Positions 1 to 5,416 of a DNA stretch of 12,727 nucleotides are shown one piece after another. The position numbers and the translations under genes were made by a program. The notes under the pieces were generated by a model. That model saw nothing but the letters and a program-made list of their open reading frames with translations, searched no databases and was not told the DNA's origin. Source of the DNA: C7867-006 sp035438705. Lineage in GTDB: Bacteria; Patescibacteriota; Minisyncoccia; Phycocordibacterales; DATDWN01. The stretch is taken from contig DAORIV010000014.1 of NCBI GenBank assembly GCA_035438705.1, positions 1-12,727 of the forward strand. Direction: 5' to 3'. Position 1 is the first letter of the stretch; the number at the start of each line of letters is the position of its first letter.

Positions 1-441
1 ATTCGTTCTACTCACAACGTCGGGTCTATTTTTCGAACAAGTGATGCTCTTGGTGTAAATAAGATATTTATATCTGGTTACACTCCAACTCCTATTGATG
101 AATATGGAAGGGCACGAAAAGATATTGCTAAAGTATCTTTGGGTGCGGAAAAAACTATTCCTTGGGAATACAATGAGGATCCTAAAAAAATAATAAAAAA
201 ACTAAAGAAAGATGGTTATACTATTGTCGCAATAGAGCAGTCAGAGTCTTCGATTGATTACAAAAAAGTTAAAGCAAAATATCCAGTTTTGTTTGTGGTT
301 GGTAATGAAGTGGGTGGAGTGGATAGAAAAATATTATCTTTGTGTGATGTGGTTGCAGAGATACCAATGAAGGGGGAGAAGGAGTCGTTAAATGTATCAG
401 TGGCATTTGGCGTTGCTTTGTCTCGTATTTTGGGAATATAA
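1..441 (+). CDS. TrmH/SpoU-family RNA 2'-O-methyltransferase, 5'-truncated
   Basis: SPOUT-fold methyltransferase transferring a methyl group from S-adenosylmethionine to a ribose 2'-OH of rRNA or tRNA; the exact target cannot be told. The frame is open from base 1, so the gene begins outside the window, and 146 residues are visible. All three family motifs are present: motif 1 near the start (STHNVGSIFRTSDALG), motif 2 (LFVVGNEVGGVD, about residues 97-108) and motif 3 (IPMKGEKESLNVSVAFGVAL, about 121-140), which forms the trefoil-knot cofactor site. The internal ATG at 139 lies after motif 1 and is not the real start. It is convergent with the lamin-tail-like gene. A 7-bp hairpin at 477-494 is the only nearby terminator candidate. 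The family is certain; rlmB versus trmH/trmL-like is not resolved. Confidence 0.93.
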   Translation: MRSTHNVGSIFRTSDALGVNKIFISGYTPTPIDEYGRARKDIAKVSLGAEKTIPWEYNEDPKKIIKKLKKDGYTIVAIEQSESSIDYKKVKAKYPVLFVVGNEVGGVDRKILSLCDVVAEIPMKGEKESLNVSVAFGVALSRILGI

Positions 442-458
442 ATCTTTATTCAGTGTAT

Positions 459-535
459 ATTTTCTGTCGTCAGAATAATTTCTTGCTAGAAATTTTCTTC
501 GCGCTCAGTCCTTCATGGCTTCCGCGATGTGCCAT
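459..535 (-). repeat. core of a tRNA-end-type structured repeat (copy at the lamin-tail gene)
   Basis: On the minus strand this reads CGCGGA..., then AGCGCGA, then a 7-bp hairpin, then ATTATTCTGAC. The cores downstream of tRNA-Ser (3136-3222) and tRNA-Val (9524-9586) have the same order: CGGAGCG, GCGCGAG, GGAAA, hairpin, TAT(C/T)CCTGACC. Part of it (about 501-535) is far more GC-rich than the surroundings. It lies 3' of the lamin-tail-like gene, after a long palindrome. The similarity is by eye and shorter than between the other two cores. Confidence 0.5.
477..494 (+). terminator. weak AT-rich hairpin downstream of the methyltransferase gene
   Basis: AATTTCT/AGAAATT form a 7-bp stem with a TGCT loop, followed by TTCTT rather than a clean U tract. 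On the minus strand the same hairpin is the last stem of the repeat core at 459-535, so its role as a terminator is uncertain. Confidence 0.3.
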
Positions 536-568
536 AAAACATACACTTCAAAAGATTTTATAAGTATG

Positions 569-693
569 TACTAATATAAAATTTGAGATAAGGTCGCGTA
601 TAAATTTTGCAAATATGATGAGCCTTACAAACAGTAAGGTGAAGAATATTTGTAAAATTTAGACGATGAGATTAGCCAAATTTGAGATTAGTA
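569..693. repeat. 125-bp imperfect palindrome spanning the 3' end of the lamin-tail-like gene
   Basis: The palindrome is centred on base 631. CCTTAC (623-628) pairs with GTAAGG (634-639). Bases 602-616 pair with 646-660 (14 of 15 plus a G-U). Bases 569-585 pair with 677-693 (15 of 17), all in one register without gaps; 586-601 against 661-676 pairs poorly. The right arm includes the stop codon (688-690) and last codon of the lamin-tail-like gene. A further 7-bp match (541-547 with 698-704) follows after a 17-nt shift. It could terminate transcription from both convergent genes, but it is much longer than a normal terminator and has no clean U tract. Confidence 0.7.
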
Positions 694-1563
694 TACGAGT
701 GTATCTACTATTTTGCCGTTACTATCATATAGGATAATTTCTTCTCTTCTGTCTTTCCAAATTTTTTCACTTCTTTTTAGATACACTCGCCATTCATTAA
801 GGTAAAAGTCTTTATCGTTTTTATGTGTGCTGACACATGATGGATAATTTATTTTGTTGTAGATAAAACTTGTACATTCGTAACTCCAGTTTGCAGGTAA
901 TGTTTCTGTCTGTATTCTGCAGGAAGGGAAGTAATCTATATAGTCTAAACAAGCATCATTATTGACGGTTTTTGGTATAGAAGATAGGTCCTCATTTCTT
1001 GGTTGTGGACAATAAGTAGACAGATATGGAGTGAATGTTTGAAATTGTGATAGGTAACCAGAGCATTTGTTTACTTTGAAACTTGCTCCATTTGGAGATA
1101 TTCCAGTAACTAGATATAGAACATCACCACTGTTTAAGTATATATCCTCCTCACTATTCGGTGTCCCAGTAAAAAATAGGTAAGTTCCTTTAGGTATTTT
1201 AACTGTTGCACCACTACTTTTACTTTTCAGTGTCCATCCTGTAACGTTAATAGGTTGCTTATACGTATTAACTCTTATTTGTACATATTCTTGTTTTGCG
1301 TCATTTGATCTACTTACAAAAGAAAGATCAACGATATCTTTATATATAGAGGCATTTTTATTTGCCTCCTCTAAAGCGATTTGTTTTTTTAACTGTTCTG
1401 CTTTTGTTTCTGCTTCATTTAGTTGTCTCTGGATCTCCCATTGTTGTTGTTCCGGTGTTTTACTTACATTATTGTTTATAGAAACACCCTTTGCACCACC
1501 AAAAAGTGCTATGGCGATTATTGAAAATAGAATAACTATTCCTATTGTATCGTCCTTACTCAT
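688..1563 (-). CDS. N-anchored lamin-tail-domain-like surface protein
   Basis: 291-residue protein with a short N-terminal membrane segment (about residues 6-23), a predicted coiled coil rich in Q, E and K (about 37-70) and a beta-rich domain (about 75-165) resembling the lamin-tail (LTD) fold, with phrases such as INVTGWTLKS and NSGDVLYLVTG. The C-terminal part has six cysteines (167, 185, 205, 215, 230, 243), an even number consistent with disulfides outside the membrane. It ends with a second short beta segment (about 275-291). The topology suggests an anchored extracytoplasmic protein; no enzymatic motif is visible and the function is unknown. ATG at 1563 is chosen because a -10 box TAGAAT (1570-1575) ends 6 nt upstream. 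The stop lies inside the 569-693 palindrome. Confidence 0.8.
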   Translation of the reverse strand: MSKDDTIGIVILFSIIAIALFGGAKGVSINNNVSKTPEQQQWEIQRQLNEAETKAEQLKKQIALEEANKNASIYKDIVDLSFVSRSNDAKQEYVQIRVNTYKQPINVTGWTLKSKSSGATVKIPKGTYLFFTGTPNSEEDIYLNSGDVLYLVTGISPNGASFKVNKCSGYLSQFQTFTPYLSTYCPQPRNEDLSSIPKTVNNDACLDYIDYFPSCRIQTETLPANWSYECTSFIYNKINYPSCVSTHKNDKDFYLNEWRVYLKRSEKIWKDRREEIILYDSNGKIVDTLVY

Positions 1564-1569
1564 ATATTA

Positions 1570-1575
1570 ATTCTA
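1570..1575 (-). promoter_or_regulatory. -10 box of the lamin-tail-like gene (leaderless)
   Basis: TAGAAT on the minus strand, 6 nt upstream of the ATG at 1563, so transcription should begin at or next to the start codon. No convincing -35 box is seen. Confidence 0.45.
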
Positions 1576-1597
1576 CTACATTATTTATTAATTTGTT

Positions 1598-2497
1598 TTA
1601 TTTTTGGCACTTAGGACAATAAACGGTGGTTCTGGTCTGCACAGTTGTAGTTACTAAGCGGGTTTTACACATTGGACACTTCTGACCACTTTTTCCATAA
1701 ACTTTGTGTTCTCTGGCATAGTTTCCACTCGAATCATCAAGTAATCTGTATGTAGCTACAGAAGATCCACCAACTTTTATAGCACGTTTTATTATTCTAA
1801 GTATTGCTGTATGAAGTTTTCTTGCTTCATCACTTTTTATAGAAGATGCCGGTCTTGTGGGTCGTATTTTTGATTCAAATAAACTCTCATCGGCATATAT
1901 ATTTCCTAATCCCGTGACTATTTCTTGATTCATTAAAACAGCTTTTATTTTTCCAGATTTATTTTTGAGTGACTCTTCTAAATATTTAACGGTAAAGTTT
2001 TTATCTAAAGGCTCGAGTCCTAGAAGTTTAAAGTGTTCTTCTTTTTCAAACACTTCTAAGGTTGGGAAATATAGTAGGTAACCAAACATTCTTGTGTCGT
2101 TGTAATACAAAGTTCCGTTATTTAGTTCAAAAATAACATGAGTGTGCTTGTTGGGTAAAGTTTTTTCCGATAACTCGATTGGATGTCCACCTATTATTTT
2201 TCTACTGTTTTGTTTGTTCTTGAATACAAACTGACCAGACATTTTAAGATGTACAAGTAAAATCTTGCCACTTTTAAATCTAAATATTAGGTTCTTTGCT
2301 CTTCTGTCTACTTTTAAAAAAATTTCTCCAGTTAAGCCTTCTTCAAACTCTTTTACTTTTTTAGCTGAAGCATTTCGTAGTGTGCCTTTTCCAGATACGA
2401 GTTTTGGCTTACTGACCTTTACTTTCAGGATTTTTTGATTGAGTATATTTTTCTCTAGTCCTAGTCTTAAGTTTTCAACTTCAGGTAGTTCGGGCAT
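1598..2497 (-). CDS. mutM: formamidopyrimidine-DNA glycosylase (Fpg/MutM)
   Basis: Bifunctional DNA glycosylase/AP lyase that removes oxidised purines such as 8-oxoguanine in base-excision repair. The N-terminus MPELPEVE carries the catalytic proline (P2) and glutamate (E3); K68 in DRRAKNL matches the phosphate-contacting lysine, M86 in HLKMSGQF the wedge residue and R136 in NDTRMFG a void-filling arginine. The helix-two-turn-helix motif GLGNIYADES is at 197-206. The zinc finger has C274, C277, C294 and C297, with R289 in the hairpin, so the enzyme appears intact. At 299 residues it is slightly longer than the usual 270, with extra sequence at about 93-115. It begins 9 nt after ruvX, probably in one operon, without a Shine-Dalgarno sequence. 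Confidence 0.96.
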   Translation of the reverse strand: MPELPEVENLRLGLEKNILNQKILKVKVSKPKLVSGKGTLRNASAKKVKEFEEGLTGEIFLKVDRRAKNLIFRFKSGKILLVHLKMSGQFVFKNKQNSRKIIGGHPIELSEKTLPNKHTHVIFELNNGTLYYNDTRMFGYLLYFPTLEVFEKEEHFKLLGLEPLDKNFTVKYLEESLKNKSGKIKAVLMNQEIVTGLGNIYADESLFESKIRPTRPASSIKSDEARKLHTAILRIIKRAIKVGGSSVATYRLLDDSSGNYAREHKVYGKSGQKCPMCKTRLVTTTVQTRTTVYCPKCQK

Positions 2498-2506
2498 TTT
2501 ATTAAA

Positions 2507-2899
2507 TTACTGTTTATTTTTTTGTGTGTCTAAATAGCTTTGCAAGATGATAGCTGCTGCAGATGCATCAGTTAAGTCATTTTTACCTTGAATTTTTTCA
2601 GATTGTACTGAACTTAAAAATTCAGGATGAAACACTATATTTAAACCAGTTTCTTTTTTCAGAATTTCTATAAAGGGTTCCAATAGTCCCATTATAGGGT
2701 TATTTTCTCCTTTGTAATTTTTAGAATCTCCGAAAACAACAGTTTCTATTTCATTTTCAATCTGAATTTTTCTTATCTCATTTAGTAGAGTGGGGGAGTT
2801 TTTAAGGACTGTAAGAGGGTAGGCAAAGTCACCCCTTTCGTCTGAGAGTGCAAGTCCCACATTTTTAGTTCCATAGTCTATTCCTAGGATTCTTTTCAT
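2507..2899 (-). CDS. ruvX: RuvX/YqgF family putative pre-16S rRNA nuclease
   Basis: RNase H-fold protein of the YqgF family, implicated in maturation of the 16S rRNA 5' end. First catalytic aspartate D8 lies in LGIDYGTKNVGLA; the C-terminal aspartate D111 lies in DLTDASAAAIILQSYL, the usual DDxAAxxIL region. The central DER(L/F)(T/S)T motif of most homologs is replaced by HPEFLSS (91-97); E93 probably supplies the carboxylate. The second strand motif reads VVFGDS instead of VVGLP. The length of 130 residues is near the usual 135-150. First gene of a ruvX-mutM unit, divergent from tRNA-Ser. Confidence 0.88.
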   Translation of the reverse strand: MKRILGIDYGTKNVGLALSDERGDFAYPLTVLKNSPTLLNEIRKIQIENEIETVVFGDSKNYKGENNPIMGLLEPFIEILKKETGLNIVFHPEFLSSVQSEKIQGKNDLTDASAAAIILQSYLDTQKNKQ

Positions 2900-2905
2900 T
2901 TTTGT

Positions 2906-2911
2906 AGTCTA
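2906..2911 (-). promoter_or_regulatory. -10 box of ruvX (leaderless)
   Basis: TAGACT on the minus strand ends 6 nt before the ATG at 2899, the same spacing as other genes here. The -35 region is weak. Confidence 0.4.
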
Positions 2912-2928
2912 CCTTAAAAAATAAGTCT

Positions 2929-2956
2929 TTGCATTATCTTCATTTTTTGATAGTAT
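2929..2956 (+). promoter_or_regulatory. promoter of tRNA-Ser
   Basis: -35 TTGCAT (2929-2934), 16-bp spacer, -10 TAGTAT (2951-2956). The expected start is 2-4 nt before the mature tRNA 5' end. It lies back to back with the ruvX promoter. Confidence 0.5.
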
Positions 2957-2965
2957 ACCTCTCAT

Positions 2966-3052
2966 GGATGGATGGCTGAGTGGTCTAAAGCAACAGTCTT
3001 GAAAACTGTCGCCTGGGTAACTGGGCCGTGAGTTCGAATCTCACTCCATCCG
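2966..3052 (+). tRNA. tRNA-Ser(TGA)
   Basis: Acceptor GGATGGA pairs with TCCATCC (3045-3051); discriminator G3052. Anticodon stem ACAGT/ACTGT with loop CTTGAAA puts anticodon TGA at 3000-3002, reading UCA and related serine codons. A long variable arm (GCCTGGG/CTGGGC) confirms the class II serine type. T-loop is TTCGAATC. CCA is not encoded (CAA follows). Confidence 0.97.
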
Positions 3053-3057
3053 CAAAC

Positions 3058-3086
3058 AAAACCGCCTTTTGTGGGCGGTTTTGATT
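3058..3086 (+). terminator. rho-independent terminator of tRNA-Ser
   Basis: AAAACCGCC (3058-3066) pairs with GGCGGTTTT (3074-3082). The pairing continues outward imperfectly into the tRNA 3' end and an inverted copy of it, so the terminator is the tip of a larger inverted repeat. Confidence 0.85.
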
Positions 3087-3238
3087 TGTCGGATGGAAGC
3101 AAAGTGTGGGGCACTTTGCATGTGAGATTCGAAAGACGGAGCGACCTTGTTTTGAGTACAAAACAAGCGCGAGTCAGGGTCGTGGAAATTTTGTTTTGAC
3201 GAAAACAAAATTATCCCTGACCGAATATCACTCCATCC
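3083..3238 (+). repeat. multi-hairpin element carrying inverted and direct copies of the tRNA-Ser 3' end
   Basis: After the terminator an inverted copy of the tRNA 3' end appears: CGGATGGA (3090-3097) and GTGAGATTCGAA (3122-3133), split by a 24-nt hairpin insert (GCAAAGTG 3099-3106 with CACTTTGC 3112-3119). The core (3136-3222) has a 7-bp hairpin (3147-3153 with 3160-3166), an 11-bp hairpin (3187-3197 with 3202-3212) and the stem GTCAGGG (3173-3179) with CCCTGAC (3215-3221). A direct copy of the tRNA end (3222-3238, 16 of 17 identical to 3035-3051) closes it and can pair with the inverted copy, giving a cloverleaf-like fold. Confidence 0.8.
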
Positions 3239-3243
3239 ATATC

Positions 3244-3252
3244 TGTTATAAT
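3244..3252 (+). promoter_or_regulatory. extended -10 promoter of the YdeI-like gene (leaderless)
   Basis: TG, one base, then a perfect TATAAT (3247-3252) ending 6 nt before the ATG at 3259. This decides the start codon and implies a leaderless message. Confidence 0.65.
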
Positions 3253-3258
3253 ACCGTC

Positions 3259-3483
3259 ATGCATCACTCTCTCCCTCAAGATCTAAAACTCGCTTTATCT
3301 AAAAACAAATCCGCACTATCTGCTTGGCAAAGCATAACCCCACTCGCTCGTAACGAGTTTATTTGTTGGGTTATCTCTCCTAAAAAACAGGAAACTAGAG
3401 CACACCGAATAAAAAGAACTATTGAAGAATTAGTTGAAGGGAAGAGAAGACCGTGTTGTTGGGCCGGCTGTATTCATCAATAA
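3259..3483 (+). CDS. small YdeI/OmpD-associated-domain protein
   Basis: 74-residue protein matching the C-terminal domain of the YdeI/OmpD-associated (bacteriocin-protection) family: LPQDLKLALSKNKSALSAW, then a short helix ending FICWVISPKKQETRAHRIKR and a helix around EELVEGKR. It stops with a cysteine-containing tail, RRPCCWAGCIHQ, that could bind metal or be redox-active (inference). The larger enzyme-like N-terminal part of full YdeI proteins is absent. The frame is open back to 3106, but that part is the tRNA-linked repeat; the ATG at 3259 has a TATAAT 6 nt upstream and begins the recognisable domain. Its molecular function is unknown. Confidence 0.8.
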   Translation: MHHSLPQDLKLALSKNKSALSAWQSITPLARNEFICWVISPKKQETRAHRIKRTIEELVEGKRRPCCWAGCIHQ

Positions 3484-3511
3484 TTAAAACCGCCAGATGG
3501 CGGTTTTAATT
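3482..3511. terminator. bidirectional terminator between the YdeI-like gene and merR
   Basis: Perfect 13-bp stem (3482-3494 with 3499-3511) around an AGAT loop, with A-rich and T-rich flanks, so it serves both convergent genes. Confidence 0.9.
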
Positions 3512-3513
3512 TA

Positions 3514-4272
3514 TTACTTATTGCTCTCGCAAAACTCGTATATTGCATCTCTCATAAACTCAGGAAGTTTTGGATCGTGCTTTTCAAAGTAAGCACGAAA
3601 CCTAGTGTCACCTTGGTAGCCAACATACATATCTGCTAGCCCTCTATACATTTCTAAGTTTGGTTCATAGAAAAACTTTAGTGCATCATAGTGTTTTTGT
3701 ACTAAAGCTTGAACTTCCGGACTTTTTGGACCTTTTGGCATATTTCTTACAAACTCTCGCATTAGATCCTCGCCAGCCTTTTTCATTTCCAGTTTCTGCT
3801 CACGAGTAAGGGACTCATATTTACCCACAGATTGTTTGTATTGAGGTGTGTTACCCCAACGCTCTTTTGCTTCCTTGTTCCAAGCTTCTAGCTCTTCTTT
3901 AGAAAAACCATCATATATTTCATTGTCGTTCATATTTGTTTTTTTATTTATGCTGTTAATTGTTTTGTCAATTGTTTTAATAAGTTTATTCAATCTATTT
4001 TTCTTTATTTCAATTAGTTTTTTCTGATCTCTCAAGACTGCTTTCATATCGAAAGTGGGGGAGAGTAAGATTTTTTCTATCTTGTTCAGAGGAAAATCTA
4101 ATTCTTTAAAGAATAAAATTTGTTGAAGTCTAAGTAGCTCCTCGTTTTCATAGTAACGATAGTCATTTGTACTGTTTCTCTTCGGGTTTAACAGATTCAC
4201 TTCATCATAATAGTGAAGTGTTCGAACTGATACTCCAGATATTTTGGCTAACTGAGCTACTGTGTATTTCAT
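3514..4272 (-). CDS. MerR-family regulator with TipAS-like effector domain
   Basis: 252-residue transcription activator/repressor of the Mta/TipAL type. The N-terminal winged helix-turn-helix (about 1-70) has the MerR signature YTVAQLAKISGVSVRTLHYYD; a long dimerisation coiled coil (about 78-112) is rich in K, I and N; the C-terminal TipAS-type domain (about 118-245) contains KERWGNTPQYKQS and a conserved helical end. TipAS domains bind hydrophobic drugs or related ligands; the ligand here is unknown. The frame extends upstream to 4329, but that stretch is the promoter itself, so M at 4272 is taken as the start. It is divergent from the doxX-like operon and likely controls its own promoter. 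Confidence 0.92.
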   Translation of the reverse strand: MKYTVAQLAKISGVSVRTLHYYDEVNLLNPKRNSTNDYRYYENEELLRLQQILFFKELDFPLNKIEKILLSPTFDMKAVLRDQKKLIEIKKNRLNKLIKTIDKTINSINKKTNMNDNEIYDGFSKEELEAWNKEAKERWGNTPQYKQSVGKYESLTREQKLEMKKAGEDLMREFVRNMPKGPKSPEVQALVQKHYDALKFFYEPNLEMYRGLADMYVGYQGDTRFRAYFEKHDPKLPEFMRDAIYEFCESNK

Positions 4273-4298
4273 ATGTTTTATATCGACCAACATAGCAT

Positions 4299-4329
4299 AG
4301 CATAAACTATTACGTAACGTTAGGGTCAA
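4299..4329 (-). promoter_or_regulatory. MerR-type promoter/operator with 19-bp spacer
   Basis: On the minus strand: -35 TTGACC (4329-4324), a 19-bp spacer (4323-4305) and -10 TATGCT (4304-4299). The over-long spacer is the hallmark of MerR-regulated promoters, and it contains the palindromes TAACGTTA and TTACGTAA. The expected start is near 4292, leaving a leader of about 20 nt. Confidence 0.75.
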
Positions 4330-4373
4330 GAGTTTTTGTGCATATATTCATAGCCTTTAATTTAATGGAGTAG

Positions 4374-4379
4374 TATAAT
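4374..4379 (+). promoter_or_regulatory. -10 box of the doxX-like operon (leaderless)
   Basis: Perfect TATAAT 7 nt before the ATG at 4387. No good -35 is visible, so an activator could be needed. Confidence 0.6.
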
Positions 4380-4386
4380 TATTTAT

Positions 4387-4827
4387 ATGACTATAAAACA
4401 ATCAACAGTTCTTTTATCTAGAATAGCTTTGTTTGTTATGTACTTTTGGTTCGGAATACTGAAGGTAATTGGACAAAGTCCAGCCAGCCCTTTGGTTGAA
4501 CAGTTATTTAATAAAACTATTTCAGGTGTAATGCCATTTTCTTCGTTTATTGTTTTGTTCGGTCTTTTTGAAATGATTATAGGAGTTTTGTTTTTTATTC
4601 CTAAGTTTGAAAAAGTCGCAACTGGATTGTTTGCTTTACATATATTTACAACCGCATTACCGCTTCTGGTAATAGGGGAAATATGGACAAAGTTTTTTGT
4701 TCCGACAATTGAAGGTCAATACATAATAAAAAATCTTGCTTTAATTGTTTGTGCTATGAATATATGGATGGCGGGTATAGAGAACGAGCGACCCAGAGCA
4801 ACTGACTCAATATTAAATACTTTATAA
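4387..4827 (+). CDS. DoxX-like four-helix membrane protein
   Basis: 146-residue integral membrane protein with four hydrophobic segments (about 8-27, 50-72, 76-96 and 108-128). The opening segment with FGILKVIGQSPASPLVEQL and the later FGLFEMIIGVLFFIPK match the DoxX/DoxD-like and SURF4-like superfamily (quinone-linked or redox-stress membrane proteins; precise role usually unknown). The ATG at 4387 fits the N-terminus and has TATAAT 7 nt upstream. It is followed after 3 nt by a second membrane protein, indicating an operon, and is divergent from a TipAS-type MerR gene, whose promoter lies about 50 bp away. Confidence 0.82.
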   Translation: MTIKQSTVLLSRIALFVMYFWFGILKVIGQSPASPLVEQLFNKTISGVMPFSSFIVLFGLFEMIIGVLFFIPKFEKVATGLFALHIFTTALPLLVIGEIWTKFFVPTIEGQYIIKNLALIVCAMNIWMAGIENERPRATDSILNTL

Positions 4828-4830
4828 AAT

Positions 4831-5286
4831 ATGGATAGAATATCATGGGAAACAGTTGAATATTTGCATACAGAAAAAACAAGCGATTGGTATTGGATTG
4901 TTGGCATCATAACTTTGTCAGCTGCTTTAATTGCGATTATTTTAAATAATGTTATTTTTGCAATACTTATTATTGTTTCTTCATTTACACTTTCTATATT
5001 TGCCTCAAGGAGACCAGATATGGTTACAGCAACTATTGATAAGTCAGGAGTTACATTCGGAAGAACAAGACATGCATATTCGAATATTGAGTCTTTTTGG
5101 ATAGAAACAAGAGATAGTTATCCTAGGCTTCTTTTGAAATCAAATAAAGTTTTTATGCCATTTATAGTTTTACATATTCACGAAGATGATGCGGATGAAA
5201 TAAAGAATGTACTTTCTAAATATTTACCAGAAGAGGAGAATACAGAACCCTTGCTTGAGAAGGTTCTTATATATCTAGGTTTTTAA
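4831..5286 (+). CDS. two-TM membrane protein of unknown function
   Basis: 151-residue protein not assigned to a family. An N-terminal soluble stretch (1-19) is followed by a hydrophobic hairpin: two transmembrane segments (about 20-38 and 41-58) joined by a tight NN turn. The C-terminal 90 residues are soluble and alternate beta-like segments (ATIDKSGVTFG, SFWIETRD, RLLLKSNK, PFIVLHI) with a final helix, a pattern like the PH-like domains that follow a TM hairpin in some bacterial membrane proteins. That comparison is weak inference. The gene begins 3 nt after the doxX-like stop and is probably co-transcribed. Confidence 0.7.
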   Translation: MDRISWETVEYLHTEKTSDWYWIVGIITLSAALIAIILNNVIFAILIIVSSFTLSIFASRRPDMVTATIDKSGVTFGRTRHAYSNIESFWIETRDSYPRLLLKSNKVFMPFIVLHIHEDDADEIKNVLSKYLPEEENTEPLLEKVLIYLGF

Positions 5287-5288
5287 TT

Positions 5289-5410
5289 TGTACCTTCGGA
5301 TGTGCTCTCGCCAGGAATCTTTCCTTACAGGAACGGTACACCTTTTCTGTTTTTGATTACAAAAACTATCAAAGGTTTTCGATTCCAATAAAAGTCATAA
5401 TATGACTTTT
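5289..5410 (-). repeat. structured element with a direct copy of the tRNA-Arg 3' end
   Basis: Bases 5301-5319 repeat 5415-5433 exactly (19 bp, tRNA-Arg T-loop to just past the 3' end). Between them on the minus strand lie the terminator, a shortened inverted copy of the tRNA end (ATTGGAATCGAA, lacking 13 internal bases), an AACCTTT/AAAAGGT stem enclosing GTTTTTG/CAAAAAC, and TTCCT/AGGAA. The distal copy is bracketed by TGTACC (5289-5294) and GGTACA (5335-5340). The order of parts matches the tRNA-Ser and tRNA-Val loci, although the core lacks the CGGAGCG motif. Confidence 0.75.
5390..5410 (-). terminator. terminator of tRNA-Arg(GCG)
   Basis: AAAAGTCATA and TATGACTTTT form a 10-bp palindrome just 3' of the tRNA on the minus strand, ending in a TTTT run. 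Confidence 0.65.
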
Positions 5411-5416
5411 CATTTG

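Noticed and set aside
3035..3238. CRISPR-like or tandem tRNA interpretation of the repeated tRNA ends
   Set aside because: Only two or three copies per site, in mixed orientation, without regular spacers and without D-arm or anticodon arm, so neither a CRISPR array nor a second tRNA gene.
3106..3258. N-terminal extension of the YdeI-like protein by 51 residues
   Set aside because: This stretch is the tRNA-Ser-linked repeat and the promoter; the protein family begins at the ATG at 3259.
4273..4329. 19-residue N-terminal extension of MerR from a TTG
   Set aside because: The stretch contains the -35, operator and -10 of the merR promoter; the MerR domain starts at M 4272.
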